Shown piece after piece: positions 1 through 6,724 of a stretch of 16,952 nucleotides of DNA. The notes below the pieces were generated by a model. It worked only from the letters and a program-made list of their open reading frames with translations. It was not told the DNA's origin and did not search any database. Made by a program: the position numbers and the translations under genes. Position 1 is the first letter of the stretch; each line of letters opens with the position of its first letter. Source of the DNA: DATLYF01 sp035575095 (lineage in GTDB: Bacteria; Pseudomonadota; Gammaproteobacteria; Competibacterales; Competibacteraceae); assembly GCA_035575095.1 (NCBI GenBank), contig DATLYF010000081.1:1-16952 (forward strand), in the 5' to 3' direction.

Positions 1-321
1 GAGCCGGTGCAGGCGGTGGATGTTACCGGCCAGGTGGAACTGTACGATCTGATCGGCCGCATCCGCCGCCAGCACGGCTGCGGCATCCTCATGGTCTCCC
101 ACGACCTGCACATGGTGATGGCCGCCACCGACCAGGTGGTGTGCCTCAACCACCATGTCTGCTGCTCTGGACATCCGGACAGCGTCGCCCGCGATCCGGC
201 CTACCAGCGCCTGTTCGGGCACGAGGGGGTGCGCCAGATCGCGGTCTATCATCATCACCACGACCATCGCCACGACCTGCACGGCGACGTGGTGACGGGC
301 GGCGAGCAGGGGCGGCGCTAG
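1..321 (+). CDS. znuC: Zinc ABC transporter ATP-binding protein ZnuC, 3' part only
   Basis: This is the C-terminal 106 residues of the ATPase that powers high-affinity zinc uptake with ZnuB (permease) and ZnuA (binding protein). The window opens inside the Walker B region: the first codons read EPVQAVDVTGQ, which matches the LDEPVQGVD signature typical of ZnuC, so codon 1 is probably the catalytic glutamate. The switch histidine follows in MVSHDLHMVM. The protein ends in a histidine-rich tail (YHHHHDHRHDLHG), a usual ZnuC trait thought to bind zinc. The reading frame is open from base 1, so the start and Walker A lie upstream of the window. The TAG stop overlaps the stop of the converging gpsA at a CTAG palindrome, with no terminator hairpin visible. 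Identification is firm because the family motif and His tail occur together. Confidence 0.93.
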   Translation, partial: EPVQAVDVTGQVELYDLIGRIRRQHGCGILMVSHDLHMVMAATDQVVCLNHHVCCSGHPDSVARDPAYQRLFGHEGVRQIAVYHHHHDHRHDLHGDVVTGGEQGRR

Positions 322-1319
322 AGTCCTTCCGCCTTGGGGTCGCGCGCCAGCAGAGATTCCACCGCCTGGCGCGGGGCGCGGCCGTGATAGAGCACCGCCT
401 CCACCTGCTCGGTGATGGGCATCTCCACGCCGTGGCTACGGGCCAGGCGCAGGATTTCCGGGGTGGTAGTCATGCCCTCCACCACCTGGCCGATGGTGGC
501 CAGGGCATCGGTGATGGCAGTGCCGCGGCCCACGGCCAGGCCGAAGCGGCGGTTGCGCGACTGGTCGTCGGTGCAGGTGAGGATGAGATCGCCGATCCCA
601 GCCAGTCCCATGAAGGTCTCGCGGCGCCCGCCCACTGCCTCGCCCAGCCGCACCATCTCCGCCAGGCCGCGGGTGATGAGGGCGGCGCGGGCGTTGGCAC
701 CGAAGCCCTGGCCGTCGCTGATGCCGGCGGCGATGGCCAGCACGTTCTTCAGCGCCCCGCCCAGCTCCACCCCGACCACGTCGGTGCTGGTGTAGGCGCG
801 CAAGGTAGGGCCGTGCAGCAGAGCGGCGACGCGCCGGGCGTAGCCATGCTCGGCGGCGGCCACGGTCAGCGCGGTGGGCAGGCCCGCCGCCACCTCCCGG
901 GCGAAGCTGGGGCCGGAGACAATGGCCGCCGGACGCGCACCCAGTTGCTCGGCGGTGACCTCGTGGAGGAAGCGGCCGGTGCCGTGCTCCAGGCCCTTGG
1001 TGGCCCAGGCCACACCCTGGTTGTCGCCCAGGTGCGGACGCAGCGCCGCCAGGGTGGCGCCGTAGGCGTGGCTGGGCACCGCCACCAGCACCAGTTCGGC
1101 GCCGGTCACGGCCTCGGCCAGCGCGGCACAAGGGGTGAGCGCGGCGGGGAAGGGAATGCCGGGCAGATAGCGGCGGTTCTCGCCATCGGCGCAAAGCTGC
1201 ACTATGTGCTCGCTGCGATGCCCCCACAAGCGCGTGGCATGACCGTTGCGCGCCAGCAGCAAGGCCAGGGCCGTGCCCCAGGAGCCGGCGCCGAGCACTG
1301 CGACGGAGGCGGCGCTCAT
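318..1319 (-). CDS. gpsA: Glycerol-3-phosphate dehydrogenase [NAD(P)+]
   Basis: A cytosolic enzyme that reduces dihydroxyacetone phosphate to sn-glycerol 3-phosphate for phospholipid synthesis. The 333-residue length is normal for GpsA. An N-terminal Rossmann motif GAGSWGTALA (residues 10-19) binds NAD(P)H. WATKGLE (105-111) and SGPSFA (135-140) are conserved GpsA segments. The catalytic lysine is K191 in GGALKNVLAIAAG, followed by the substrate-contacting GLAGIGDLILTCT and SRNRRFG blocks. It is the last gene of the yibN-grxC-secB-gpsA operon, 22 bases after secB, the same order as in Escherichia coli. The ATG at 1319 has only a weak ribosome site, consistent with translation inside an operon. 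Its stop overlaps that of znuC on the other strand. Confidence 0.97.
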   Translation of the reverse strand: MSAASVAVLGAGSWGTALALLLARNGHATRLWGHRSEHIVQLCADGENRRYLPGIPFPAALTPCAALAEAVTGAELVLVAVPSHAYGATLAALRPHLGDNQGVAWATKGLEHGTGRFLHEVTAEQLGARPAAIVSGPSFAREVAAGLPTALTVAAAEHGYARRVAALLHGPTLRAYTSTDVVGVELGGALKNVLAIAAGISDGQGFGANARAALITRGLAEMVRLGEAVGGRRETFMGLAGIGDLILTCTDDQSRNRRFGLAVGRGTAITDALATIGQVVEGMTTTPEILRLARSHGVEMPITEQVEAVLYHGRAPRQAVESLLARDPKAEGL

Positions 1320-1341
1320 CGGAGGTGTCGGCGCAACGGGC

Positions 1342-1788
1342 TCAGGCCTGGACCTGTTGGGCCTGAAGATGCTGCAGGTAAAGAGCGTCGAAGTTCACCG
1401 GCTTCAGCGCCAGCGCGGGGAAGCCGCCTTTGGCCACCAGGTTGTCCACTGCCTCGCGGGCGTAGGCGAAGAGGATGTTGGGGCAATAGGCGCCCAACAT
1501 CGGCCCCATCTGCTCCGTCGGGAAGTTGAGCAGGGTGAACAGGCCGGCCTGCTGCACCTCGACCAGGTAGGCGGTCTTATCGCCCAACTTGGCGGTAACG
1601 GTAAGGCGCAGCACCACCTCATGCAGGTCGTCCGCCACCTGGCTGGTCTGGGTGGCGAGCTGCAGGCTGATCTCTGGCTGCCACTGCTGGGTGAAGACGA
1701 AGGGGGAGTTGGGCGTCTCCAGGGAGGCGTCCTTCAGATACAGCTTCTGGATCTCGAACTGCGGCTGTTGGCCGTTGGCCTCGCTCAT
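1342..1788 (-). CDS. secB: Protein-export chaperone SecB
   Basis: A homotetrameric cytosolic chaperone that keeps preproteins unfolded and delivers them to SecA for Sec-dependent export. It is 148 residues, close to the usual 150-170. SecB hallmarks are visible: FEIQKLYLKDASLETPNSP near residues 11-29, then LHEVVLRLTVTAK, YLVEVQQAGLF and the LGAYCPNILFAYAREA block that forms part of the tetramer and substrate groove, ending in KPVNFDALYLQH. The start at 1788 is preferred over the longer open frame (to 1980) because the upstream extension is not SecB-like and an AGGAA ribosome site sits six bases before this ATG. The gene lies between grxC and gpsA in the conserved operon. Confidence 0.97.
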   Translation of the reverse strand: MSEANGQQPQFEIQKLYLKDASLETPNSPFVFTQQWQPEISLQLATQTSQVADDLHEVVLRLTVTAKLGDKTAYLVEVQQAGLFTLLNFPTEQMGPMLGAYCPNILFAYAREAVDNLVAKGGFPALALKPVNFDALYLQHLQAQQVQA

Positions 1789-1867
1789 GGCTGGTTCCTG
1801 TGGTCGGGATGGATGGAGAGATCGGGGTAATGCTTTATAAACTGCGGCGGTGCTGTGCGCCAGCGGC

Positions 1868-2128
1868 TCAGCCGGTGCGCCATAGCAGCCGGTCCAGTTC
1901 GCCGCGCCGATCGAGGGCGGAGAGGTCGTCGAAGCCACCCACGTGGTAGGGGCCGATGAAGACCTGCGGTACGGTGTCACGTCCGGTGCGCTCTTCGATT
2001 TCCTGCCACAGCGTGGGATCGCGGTCTACATCGAGCACGGCGTAGCTCACCCCCTTGCCGTCGAGCAGGGCGCGCGCCCTGCGGCAGTAGGGGCAGAAGG
2101 CAGAGGCGTAGACGATGACCTCGGGCAT
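1868..2128 (-). CDS. grxC: Glutaredoxin 3
   Basis: A small glutathione-dependent thiol-disulfide oxidoreductase of 86 residues, the usual size for GrxC. The dithiol active site is CPYC (residues 12-15) behind an N-terminal beta strand (EVIVYASAF). The cis-proline loop TVPQVFIG (52-59) and the glutathione-binding GGFDDL (64-69) are intact. It reduces ribonucleotide reductase and glutathionylated proteins. The start at 2128 was chosen because MPEVIVY is the standard N-terminus, whereas the longer open frame reads back through the end of the rhodanese gene. It follows that gene by 23 bases and precedes secB, so all four genes probably share one transcript. Confidence 0.96.
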   Translation of the reverse strand: MPEVIVYASAFCPYCRRARALLDGKGVSYAVLDVDRDPTLWQEIEERTGRDTVPQVFIGPYHVGGFDDLSALDRRGELDRLLWRTG

Positions 2129-2151
2129 GGCGGTGCGCTCCGCGGCAGGGC

Positions 2152-2577
2152 TCATTTCTTGTGCACCGGCAGACCGGCGTTGACCCAGGCCGGCAGGCCA
2201 CCGCTCAGGTTGTGCACGGCGGTGAAGCCTTCCTTCTTCAGTCGGGTGCAGGCCTGAATGGCGCGGGCGCCGGAGTTGCAATAGACGATCAGCGGTCGGT
2301 CCTTGAACTTGGCCAGTTCGCCCAACCGGCTCTCCAGCTCGCTCAGGGGCACGTGGCGCGCCTCAGGGATATGGCCGGTGCGGAATTCGCCGCCGTCGCG
2401 GATGTCCAGCACCACCGCGTCCTGATGATTGATGAGCTGTAGCGCCTGGGTCGGGTTGATGGCGGGGATGCCGCGCAGCTTGCGCATGATCTCGCCACCG
2501 ACGAGCAGGCCGAGGATAACTACCAGGGCGGCGAATAGATACCAATTCTTGAGGACGAAGGGGATGAACTGTTCCAT
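2152..2577 (-). CDS. yibN: Membrane-anchored rhodanese-like protein (YibN family)
   Basis: A single-domain rhodanese of 141 residues with one N-terminal transmembrane helix (about residues 12-28, FAALVVILGLLVGG). The domain that follows contains VVLDIRDGGEFRTGHIPEARHVPL (residues 55-78, core DIRDGGEF...GHIPEARHVPL) and the active-site loop YCNSGARA with C100 as the persulfide-carrying cysteine. It ends in GLPAWVNAGLPV. The exact substrate is not established for this family. The start at 2577 fits because the helix begins immediately after it and an AAGG ribosome site lies seven bases upstream; longer starts add low-complexity sequence unlike YibN. It is the first gene of the operon with grxC, secB and gpsA and is divergent from gpmI, as in E. 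coli. Confidence 0.9.
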   Translation of the reverse strand: MEQFIPFVLKNWYLFAALVVILGLLVGGEIMRKLRGIPAINPTQALQLINHQDAVVLDIRDGGEFRTGHIPEARHVPLSELESRLGELAKFKDRPLIVYCNSGARAIQACTRLKKEGFTAVHNLSGGLPAWVNAGLPVHKK

Positions 2578-2775
2578 AGGATGCCTTAGGGAATGGAGCG
2601 GCGTCGATGCGGGCTGCCGCGGCAACCGGGAAGCCGCCCGCTCGTGTATGATGCCGGGGCGCGCAGCGCGTCCTGCCGGCGGGGCGGGACCGGCGCACTG
2701 GCGAAGGTTACATGGATACGCCGGCCATGAGAAGCCGATGCCGTCCGGGCTGGCCGGCAGGTAGTCATCCTGTCG

Positions 2776-2804
2776 TTGGCGAGGGTGCGGTTTGCGACTA
2801 TCAT
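2776..2804 (+). promoter_or_regulatory. Probable sigma70 promoter of gpmI
   Basis: A TTGGCG -35 box (2776-2781) and a TATCAT -10 box (2799-2804; five of six consensus bases) are separated by exactly 17 bases. The predicted start near 2811 would give a leader of about 25 bases, containing an AGAGGA ribosome site five bases before the gpmI ATG. The region 2578-2835 separates the divergent yibN and gpmI genes. I could not pick a convincing minus-strand promoter for yibN in its GC-rich left half. Confidence 0.55.
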
Positions 2805-2835
2805 TACCTGCTTTTTCAAATAGATAGAGGATGCC

Positions 2836-4362
2836 ATGGCGAAACCCCTCGTGCTGATCGTGCTGGATGGCTGGGGCTACAGCGAGATCCCCGAGCACAA
2901 TGCCATCGCCGGTGCCTGCACCCCGGTGTGGAATCATCTGTGGAACGACTATCCCCATACCCTGATCGATACTTCCGGCCGCGCCGTGGGCCTGCCCGAC
3001 GAGCAGATGGGCAATTCCGAGGTCGGACACATGAACCTGGGCGCCGGACGTGTGGTGTACCAGGAGCTGACCCGCATCGGCAAGGCCATCGAGGATGGCG
3101 AGTTCTTCGCCAATCCGGTGCTGTGTCAAGCGGTAGACGGCGCCGTCGCCCAGGGCAGGGCGGTGCATGTCATGGGCCTGTTGTCGCCCGGCGGGGTGCA
3201 CAGCCACGAGGAGCACATCCACGCCATGGCCGAGCTGGCGGTGCGGCGCGGCGCCCGGCAGCTCTATGTGCACGCCTTTCTCGACGGCCGCGACACGCCG
3301 CCGCGCAGCGCCGCCGAGTCGCTGCTGCGCATGCAGGACAAGCTCGCCGCGCTGGGCGTGGGCCGCATCGCCACTCTGATCGGCCGCTACTATGCCATGG
3401 ACCGCGACAACCGTTGGGAGCGCATCCAGGCCGCCTATGACCTGCTCACCCAGGGCCAGGGCGAGTTCCAGGCCGAGAGCGCCCTGGCCGGCCTAGAGGC
3501 CGCCTACGCGCGCGGCGAGAACGACGAGTTCGTCAAGGCCACGGTGATCGGCGAGCCGGCTCCAATGCGCGACGGCGACGCGGTGATCTTCATGAACTTC
3601 CGTGCCGACCGCGCTCGCCAGCTCAGCCGCGCCTTCGTCGAGGACGGGTTCCAGGGCTTCGCGCGTGCGCTGCGGCCGCGGCTTTCCGCCTTCGTCTGCC
3701 TCACCCAATACCAGAAGGACATCCCCGCCCCGGTGGCCTTTCCACCCAGCGACCTGAAGAACGGTCTGGGCGAGCTGCTGGCCCAGCACGGCATGCGCCA
3801 ACTGCGCTTGGCCGAGACCGAGAAGTACGCCCACGTCACTTTCTTCTTCAACGGTGGCCGGGAAACCGTGTTCGAAGGCGAAGACCGCATCCTGGTGCCC
3901 TCGCCCAAGGTGGCCACCTATGATCTCAAGCCGGAGATGAGCGCCCCCGAGGTCACCGATCGGCTGGTGGAGGCGATCAGGAGCGGCCGCTACGATGTCA
4001 TCGTGGTCAACTACGCCAACCCTGATATGGTTGGCCACACCGGCATCTATGCGGCGGCGGTGCAGGCGGTAGAGGCCATCGACCAGTGTCTGGGCCGGGT
4101 CTACCAGGCGATCCGCGAGGTTGGCGGCGAACTGCTCATCACCGCCGACCACGGCAACGTCGAGTCCATGCTCGATGCGAGCAGCGGTCAGGCCAATACC
4201 GCCCATACCACCAACCTCGTGCCGCTGGTCTACGTCGGGCCGCGGACGCTGACCCTGGAAGCGGGCGGGGCGCTGTGCGACATCGCCCCCACCATGCTGA
4301 CCCTGCTCGGGCTGCCGCAACCGCCGGAGATGACCGGCCGCTCCCTGGTGCGCTGGTCGTGA
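2836..4362 (+). CDS. gpmI: 2,3-bisphosphoglycerate-independent phosphoglycerate mutase
   Basis: Interconverts 3- and 2-phosphoglycerate in glycolysis and gluconeogenesis through a phosphoserine intermediate, using two Mn ions. The 508-residue length is standard. Metal and nucleophile residues are visible: D11 in LIVLDGWG and nucleophile S61 in MGNSEVGHMN. The mutase insert carries VHSHEEHI (121-128), DGRDTPP (150-156) and FRADRAR (255-261). The phosphatase-domain metal ligands lie in NYANPDMVGHTG (D396, H401), TADHGN (D438, H439) and AHTTNLVP (H457). The ATG at 2836 has a good ribosome site. ctpA follows on the same strand after 88 bases. In E. coli gpmM is likewise divergent from yibN. Confidence 0.97.
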   Translation: MAKPLVLIVLDGWGYSEIPEHNAIAGACTPVWNHLWNDYPHTLIDTSGRAVGLPDEQMGNSEVGHMNLGAGRVVYQELTRIGKAIEDGEFFANPVLCQAVDGAVAQGRAVHVMGLLSPGGVHSHEEHIHAMAELAVRRGARQLYVHAFLDGRDTPPRSAAESLLRMQDKLAALGVGRIATLIGRYYAMDRDNRWERIQAAYDLLTQGQGEFQAESALAGLEAAYARGENDEFVKATVIGEPAPMRDGDAVIFMNFRADRARQLSRAFVEDGFQGFARALRPRLSAFVCLTQYQKDIPAPVAFPPSDLKNGLGELLAQHGMRQLRLAETEKYAHVTFFFNGGRETVFEGEDRILVPSPKVATYDLKPEMSAPEVTDRLVEAIRSGRYDVIVVNYANPDMVGHTGIYAAAVQAVEAIDQCLGRVYQAIREVGGELLITADHGNVESMLDASSGQANTAHTTNLVPLVYVGPRTLTLEAGGALCDIAPTMLTLLGLPQPPEMTGRSLVRWS

Positions 4363-4450
4363 GCAGCGGCTGCGACCGGGACCGCAACTAAAGCGCCGGA
4401 TGGCTTTCCAAGCGCAGTAGATTTTCTCGATAGAAGCGAACGGAGTGACG

Positions 4451-5761
4451 ATGAAAGCGTTTACCCGTCAGGGTTTGGTGATGGTGTTGGGCGTGGTGCT
4501 CGGTGCCTCGTTGAGCATGGCCCACTACGGTTGGGCCGAGCGTAACGCCGGCAGCGAACAATTACCCATCGACGAACTGCGCCTGTTCACCGAGGTCCTG
4601 GAGCGGGTCAAGCAGGACTACGTGGAGCCCATCGACGACAAGAAGCTGCTGGAGAACGCCATCCGCGGCATCCTCAACGGCCTCGACCCGCATTCGTCCT
4701 ATCTCGATCAGGAAGCTTTCGACGAACTGCAGACCGGCACCAGCGGCGAGTTCGGCGGGCTGGGAATCGAGATCGACATGGAGGACGGCTTCGTCAAGGT
4801 GGTGGCGCCGATCGAGGACACGCCGGCTGCCCGCGCCGGGATCAAGGCCGGCGATCTCATCATCCGGCTCGACGACACGCCGGTGAAAGGGCTGTCGCTG
4901 AACGAGGCGGTGAAGCTGATGCGCGGCAAGCCCAATACCGCCATCGTCCTGACCGTGGTGCGCGAGGGCGAGGAAAAGCCGCTCAAGATCACCGTGGTGC
5001 GCGACATCATCCAGGTCAAGAGCGTCAAGAGCCAGCTCCTGGAACCCGGTTTCGGCCATGTGCGCATCACCCAGTTCCAGGCGCGCACCTCGCGCAACTT
5101 GCAGGAAGCCCTGAGCCAGTTGCAGCAGAGCAATGGCGAACCGCTCAAGGGGTTGATCCTGGATTTGCGCAACAACCCGGGCGGCGTGCTGAACGGCGCG
5201 GTCGAGGTGGCCGATGCCTTCCTCGACAAAGGTCAGATCGTCTACACCCAGGGCCGCACCGAGGATTCTAGGCAGAGCTTCCAGGCCACTCCGGGCGATG
5301 CCTTGCAGGGGGCCCCGTTGGTGGTGCTGGTCAACAGTGGCTCGGCTTCGGCCTCGGAGATCGTCGCCGGCGCCCTGCAGGATCACCATCGCGGCATCAT
5401 CATGGGCGAGCGCACCTTCGGCAAGGGCTCGGTGCAGACCATCCTGCCCTTGCAGAATGGCACTGCGGTCAAGCTCACCACGGCCCGCTACTACACCCCC
5501 AGCGGCCGCTCCATCCAAGCCGAGGGCATCGAGCCGGACATCAAGCTGGAGTCGCTCAAGCTGAGCAAGGTCGAGCCGCCGAGCGGCAACGAATGGCGTG
5601 AGGCCAACCTGGCCGGCCATCTGCGTAACGACGCCAGCAACGGCGAGGCGAAGACATCCGGCGGCAGCGAGGAAAAGCCGTCCCTGGCGCAGAGCGACTA
5701 TCCGCTCTACGAAGCCTTGAACCTGCTCAAGGGCCTGACACTGATGCAGGCTCGCAACTGA
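4451..5761 (+). CDS. ctpA: Carboxyl-terminal processing protease (S41 family, PDZ domain)
   Basis: A periplasmic serine protease of 436 residues that trims exported proteins near their C-termini and, in some relatives, controls cell-wall hydrolases. An uncleaved or cleavable signal segment (LVMVLGVVLGASLSMA, residues 9-24) is followed by a helical region, a PDZ domain (about 97-185, with GGLGIEI and AGIKAGDLI) and the S41 core. The core shows ILDLRNNPGGVL (236-247), catalytic S300 in NSGSASASEI and catalytic K325 in RTFGKGSVQT; the 25-residue spacing equals that known for D1-processing CtpA. ATG 4451 was chosen over the in-frame GTG at 4445 because a GGAG ribosome site overlaps the GTG and lies five bases before the ATG. 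After residue 370 there is a low-complexity acidic tail. Confidence 0.94.
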   Translation: MKAFTRQGLVMVLGVVLGASLSMAHYGWAERNAGSEQLPIDELRLFTEVLERVKQDYVEPIDDKKLLENAIRGILNGLDPHSSYLDQEAFDELQTGTSGEFGGLGIEIDMEDGFVKVVAPIEDTPAARAGIKAGDLIIRLDDTPVKGLSLNEAVKLMRGKPNTAIVLTVVREGEEKPLKITVVRDIIQVKSVKSQLLEPGFGHVRITQFQARTSRNLQEALSQLQQSNGEPLKGLILDLRNNPGGVLNGAVEVADAFLDKGQIVYTQGRTEDSRQSFQATPGDALQGAPLVVLVNSGSASASEIVAGALQDHHRGIIMGERTFGKGSVQTILPLQNGTAVKLTTARYYTPSGRSIQAEGIEPDIKLESLKLSKVEPPSGNEWREANLAGHLRNDASNGEAKTSGGSEEKPSLAQSDYPLYEALNLLKGLTLMQARN

Positions 5762-5784
5762 GGCAACCGATCCGCTCTGCGACT

Positions 5785-6050
5785 TCAGATCAGCCGTTGC
5801 GGTGCAGGAAATACCAGGAAATACCCGGCGCGTTCCCTGCTGGGCTCTCCGTCGCGCCAGCTGAGACATCCATTGACCATCACCAAGTCGATACCCTCGG
5901 CAGGCAGCTCGGCGCGATGAAATCGGCGCGGTCGTGCAAGCCTCGTCGAGCGCGTCGAGGATGCCCTCGGTCATACGCGCAATCTCTTCGGGCGTGGCCT
6001 TGCGGTAGGGATCGTCCATTGCCGCTACGCACCGCGCCGGGCCCTTCGAT
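5785..6050 (-). pseudogene. Internally deleted remnant of an amidohydrolase resembling N-acyl-D-amino-acid deacylase
   Basis: Two minus-strand pieces look like parts of one D-aminoacylase-type amidohydrolase. The right piece (about 6019 to 5920) reads DPYRKATPEEIARMTEGILD, similar to the TPEEIARM...ALEAG segment in the middle of that family. The left piece (about 5922 to 5785) is in another frame and reads GIDLVMVNGCLSWRDG and then EPSRERAGYFL, matching the family's C-terminus (VNG...DG...RPGRFL). Several hundred residues that should lie between them are missing, so an internal deletion is inferred. A 10-bp tandem duplication then shifts the frame just before the end; without it the end would read YFLHRNG-stop at 5790. 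No functional product is expected. The C-terminal match is the stronger of the two, and both rest on recalled family motifs. Confidence 0.5.
5805..5824. repeat. 10-bp perfect tandem duplication (CAGGAAATAC x2)
   Basis: Two adjacent perfect copies of CAGGAAATAC occupy 5805-5814 and 5815-5824. A 10-base insertion changes the minus-strand reading frame of the amidohydrolase remnant. Removing one copy restores a typical family ending (RAGYFLHRNG followed by a stop at 5792-5790). This supports a recent slippage duplication in a decaying gene. Confidence 0.85.
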
Positions 6051-6178
6051 GCGGCCTGGGGCTCCGGCAAGCCCTACGCCGCCGATCACGAGTTCGGCAC
6101 GCAGAAGATGCCGCGCCGCGGGCTCCTGATGTCCAATCCCGACGCCCGCACGCTGGGCGAGGACGACCGGCGGGCGAG
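6042..6178 (+). pseudogene. Fragment of phage virion morphogenesis / tail completion protein (Mu gpG or P2 gpS type)
   Basis: In this frame the sequence reads PYAADHEFGTQKMPRRGLLM followed by SNPDARTLGEDDRR. It resembles the C-terminal part of the phage virion morphogenesis family, where a YA..HEFG turn is followed by a MPxRxxL motif. No start codon or N-terminal domain is present, and the frame runs into unrelated residues after about 6175, so this is a scrap rather than a gene. It abuts the amidohydrolase remnant on the left, and the junction lies between about 6020 and 6055. It lies on the same strand as, and upstream of, the tail-chaperone remnant, the expected relative position in a P2 or Mu-like structural operon if the genes between were deleted. 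Confidence 0.5.
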
Positions 6179-6253
6179 ACTGCCGGAGCTGCGCCAACCG
6201 CCGCCCCGAATGCGGGCAAACCGGCCCGCAAACGTGCCCAGAAGGAGGATTGA
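6176..6253 (+). pseudogene. C-terminal scrap of an upstream phage gene
   Basis: A frame ending at the TGA at 6251-6253 reads APTAAPNAGKPARKRAQKED, an Ala/Pro/Lys-rich tail of the kind seen at the ends of phage structural proteins. Its stop lies immediately before the ATG of the tail chaperone at 6254, and its last codons contain that gene's AAGGAGG ribosome site. By position it could be the end of a tail-tube gene, but nothing in the sequence identifies it. It is in a different frame from the virion-morphogenesis scrap just upstream. Confidence 0.3.
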
Positions 6254-6542
6254 ATGACCACGACGACCCTGACGCCGCAAACGCCGCAGGTGCAGCTCTC
6301 CAACCCCATCGAGATCAACGGGGCGAAGGTAGGCTATCTCACCATGCGCGAGCCGGTGTGGGACGACATCATCGCCCGCCGCGCGGCGCAATCGCACGGC
6401 GGATGAAGCCGAGCGCGACGTGCTGCTGTTTGCGTCGCTCACCGAGACGCCGCCGGAGGTGATCCGCCACCTACCGCTGCGCGATGTGAAGCGCCTGCAA
6501 AAAGCCTTCGAGGAGCTCTCGGGTGAGGATTTTTTGGGCTGA
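6254..6542 (+). pseudogene. Phage tail assembly chaperone (P2 gpE / Mu gp41 family), frameshifted
   Basis: The ATG at 6254 has a strong AAGGAGG ribosome site five bases upstream. The first frame (6254-6406) reads IEINGAKVGYLTMREPVWDD, matching the TLREP.VGD start of the tail assembly chaperone family shared by P2 E and Mu 41. It stops at TGA 6404, but the rest of the domain continues in another frame from about 6402: DEAERDVLLFASLTETPPEV then IRHLPLRDVKRLQKAFEEL, ending at TGA 6540. A one-base net shift near 6400 therefore splits a normally continuous domain of about 90 residues. No plausible slippery site exists there, so I read it as an inactivating indel (sequencing error is the alternative). 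In phages the protein helps assemble the tape measure into the tail. Confidence 0.7.
6530..6536 (+). other. -1 ribosomal frameshift heptamer T TTT TTG at the end of the E-like gene
   Basis: In the E-like frame the codons are GAT TTT TTG GGC TGA, which places a canonical X XXY YYZ heptamer (T TTT TTG, 6530-6536) three bases before the stop. A -1 slip joins the E-like protein to the open frame that follows (G-L-S-E-A-A-A-R...), giving an E+E' fusion. Phage P2 is known to make gpE+E' by a -1 shift on this type of heptamer, and such frameshifts are conserved in tail chaperone genes of many tailed phages. Confidence 0.7.
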
Positions 6543-6724
6543 GCGAGGCCGCCGCGCGGCAGGTGGTGCTGTGGCTGTGCCAGCAGTTGCGACTGTCTCT
6601 GCCGCAGGCGCTGGGCTTGCTGCTGCGCGAGTCGGCGCTGTGGCTCAAGGCCGCGCGCGAGCTGCTCGACGCGCAAGTGCGCGCCACAGCAGCGTCAGCG
6701 GCGCCGTCACGGCTGCCGCGATGA
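6537..6724 (+). pseudogene. E' frameshift extension of the tail assembly chaperone
   Basis: The -1 frame downstream of the heptamer is open to TGA 6722-6724. It reads LSEAAARQVVLWLCQQLRLS followed by LPQALGLLLRES and LKAARELLDAQ, a leucine-rich helical sequence with no start codon of its own, as expected of an extension made only by frameshifting. The natural end may have been lost: the part after about 6685 overlaps a minus-strand membrane ORF and is alanine-rich, so a recombination junction may lie there. Confidence 0.5.

Noticed and set aside
141..1529. Long plus-strand open frame of 462 codons opposite gpsA and secB.
   Set aside because: It is an antisense shadow in GC-rich DNA: low-complexity Gly/Ala/Arg/His composition and no family motif, while gpsA and secB on the other strand are certain.
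3493..4320. Minus-strand open frame of 275 codons inside gpmI.
   Set aside because: Antisense shadow of a highly conserved enzyme gene, with no ribosome site or recognisable domain.
4445..4450. GTG at 4445 as the ctpA start.
   Set aside because: The GGAG ribosome site overlaps this GTG, so it cannot serve it; the same site is well spaced for ATG 4451.
4562..6070. Minus-strand open frame of 502 codons across ctpA.
   Set aside because: Antisense shadow over ctpA. Only its first residues (about 6019-5920) carry the amidohydrolase-like segment, which is listed separately as a remnant.
6395..6406. Programmed -2 frameshift in the tail chaperone, as described for Mu.
   Set aside because: The codons CAC GGC GGA TGA do not allow re-pairing after a -2 or +1 move, and the break falls in the middle of the domain rather than at its end.
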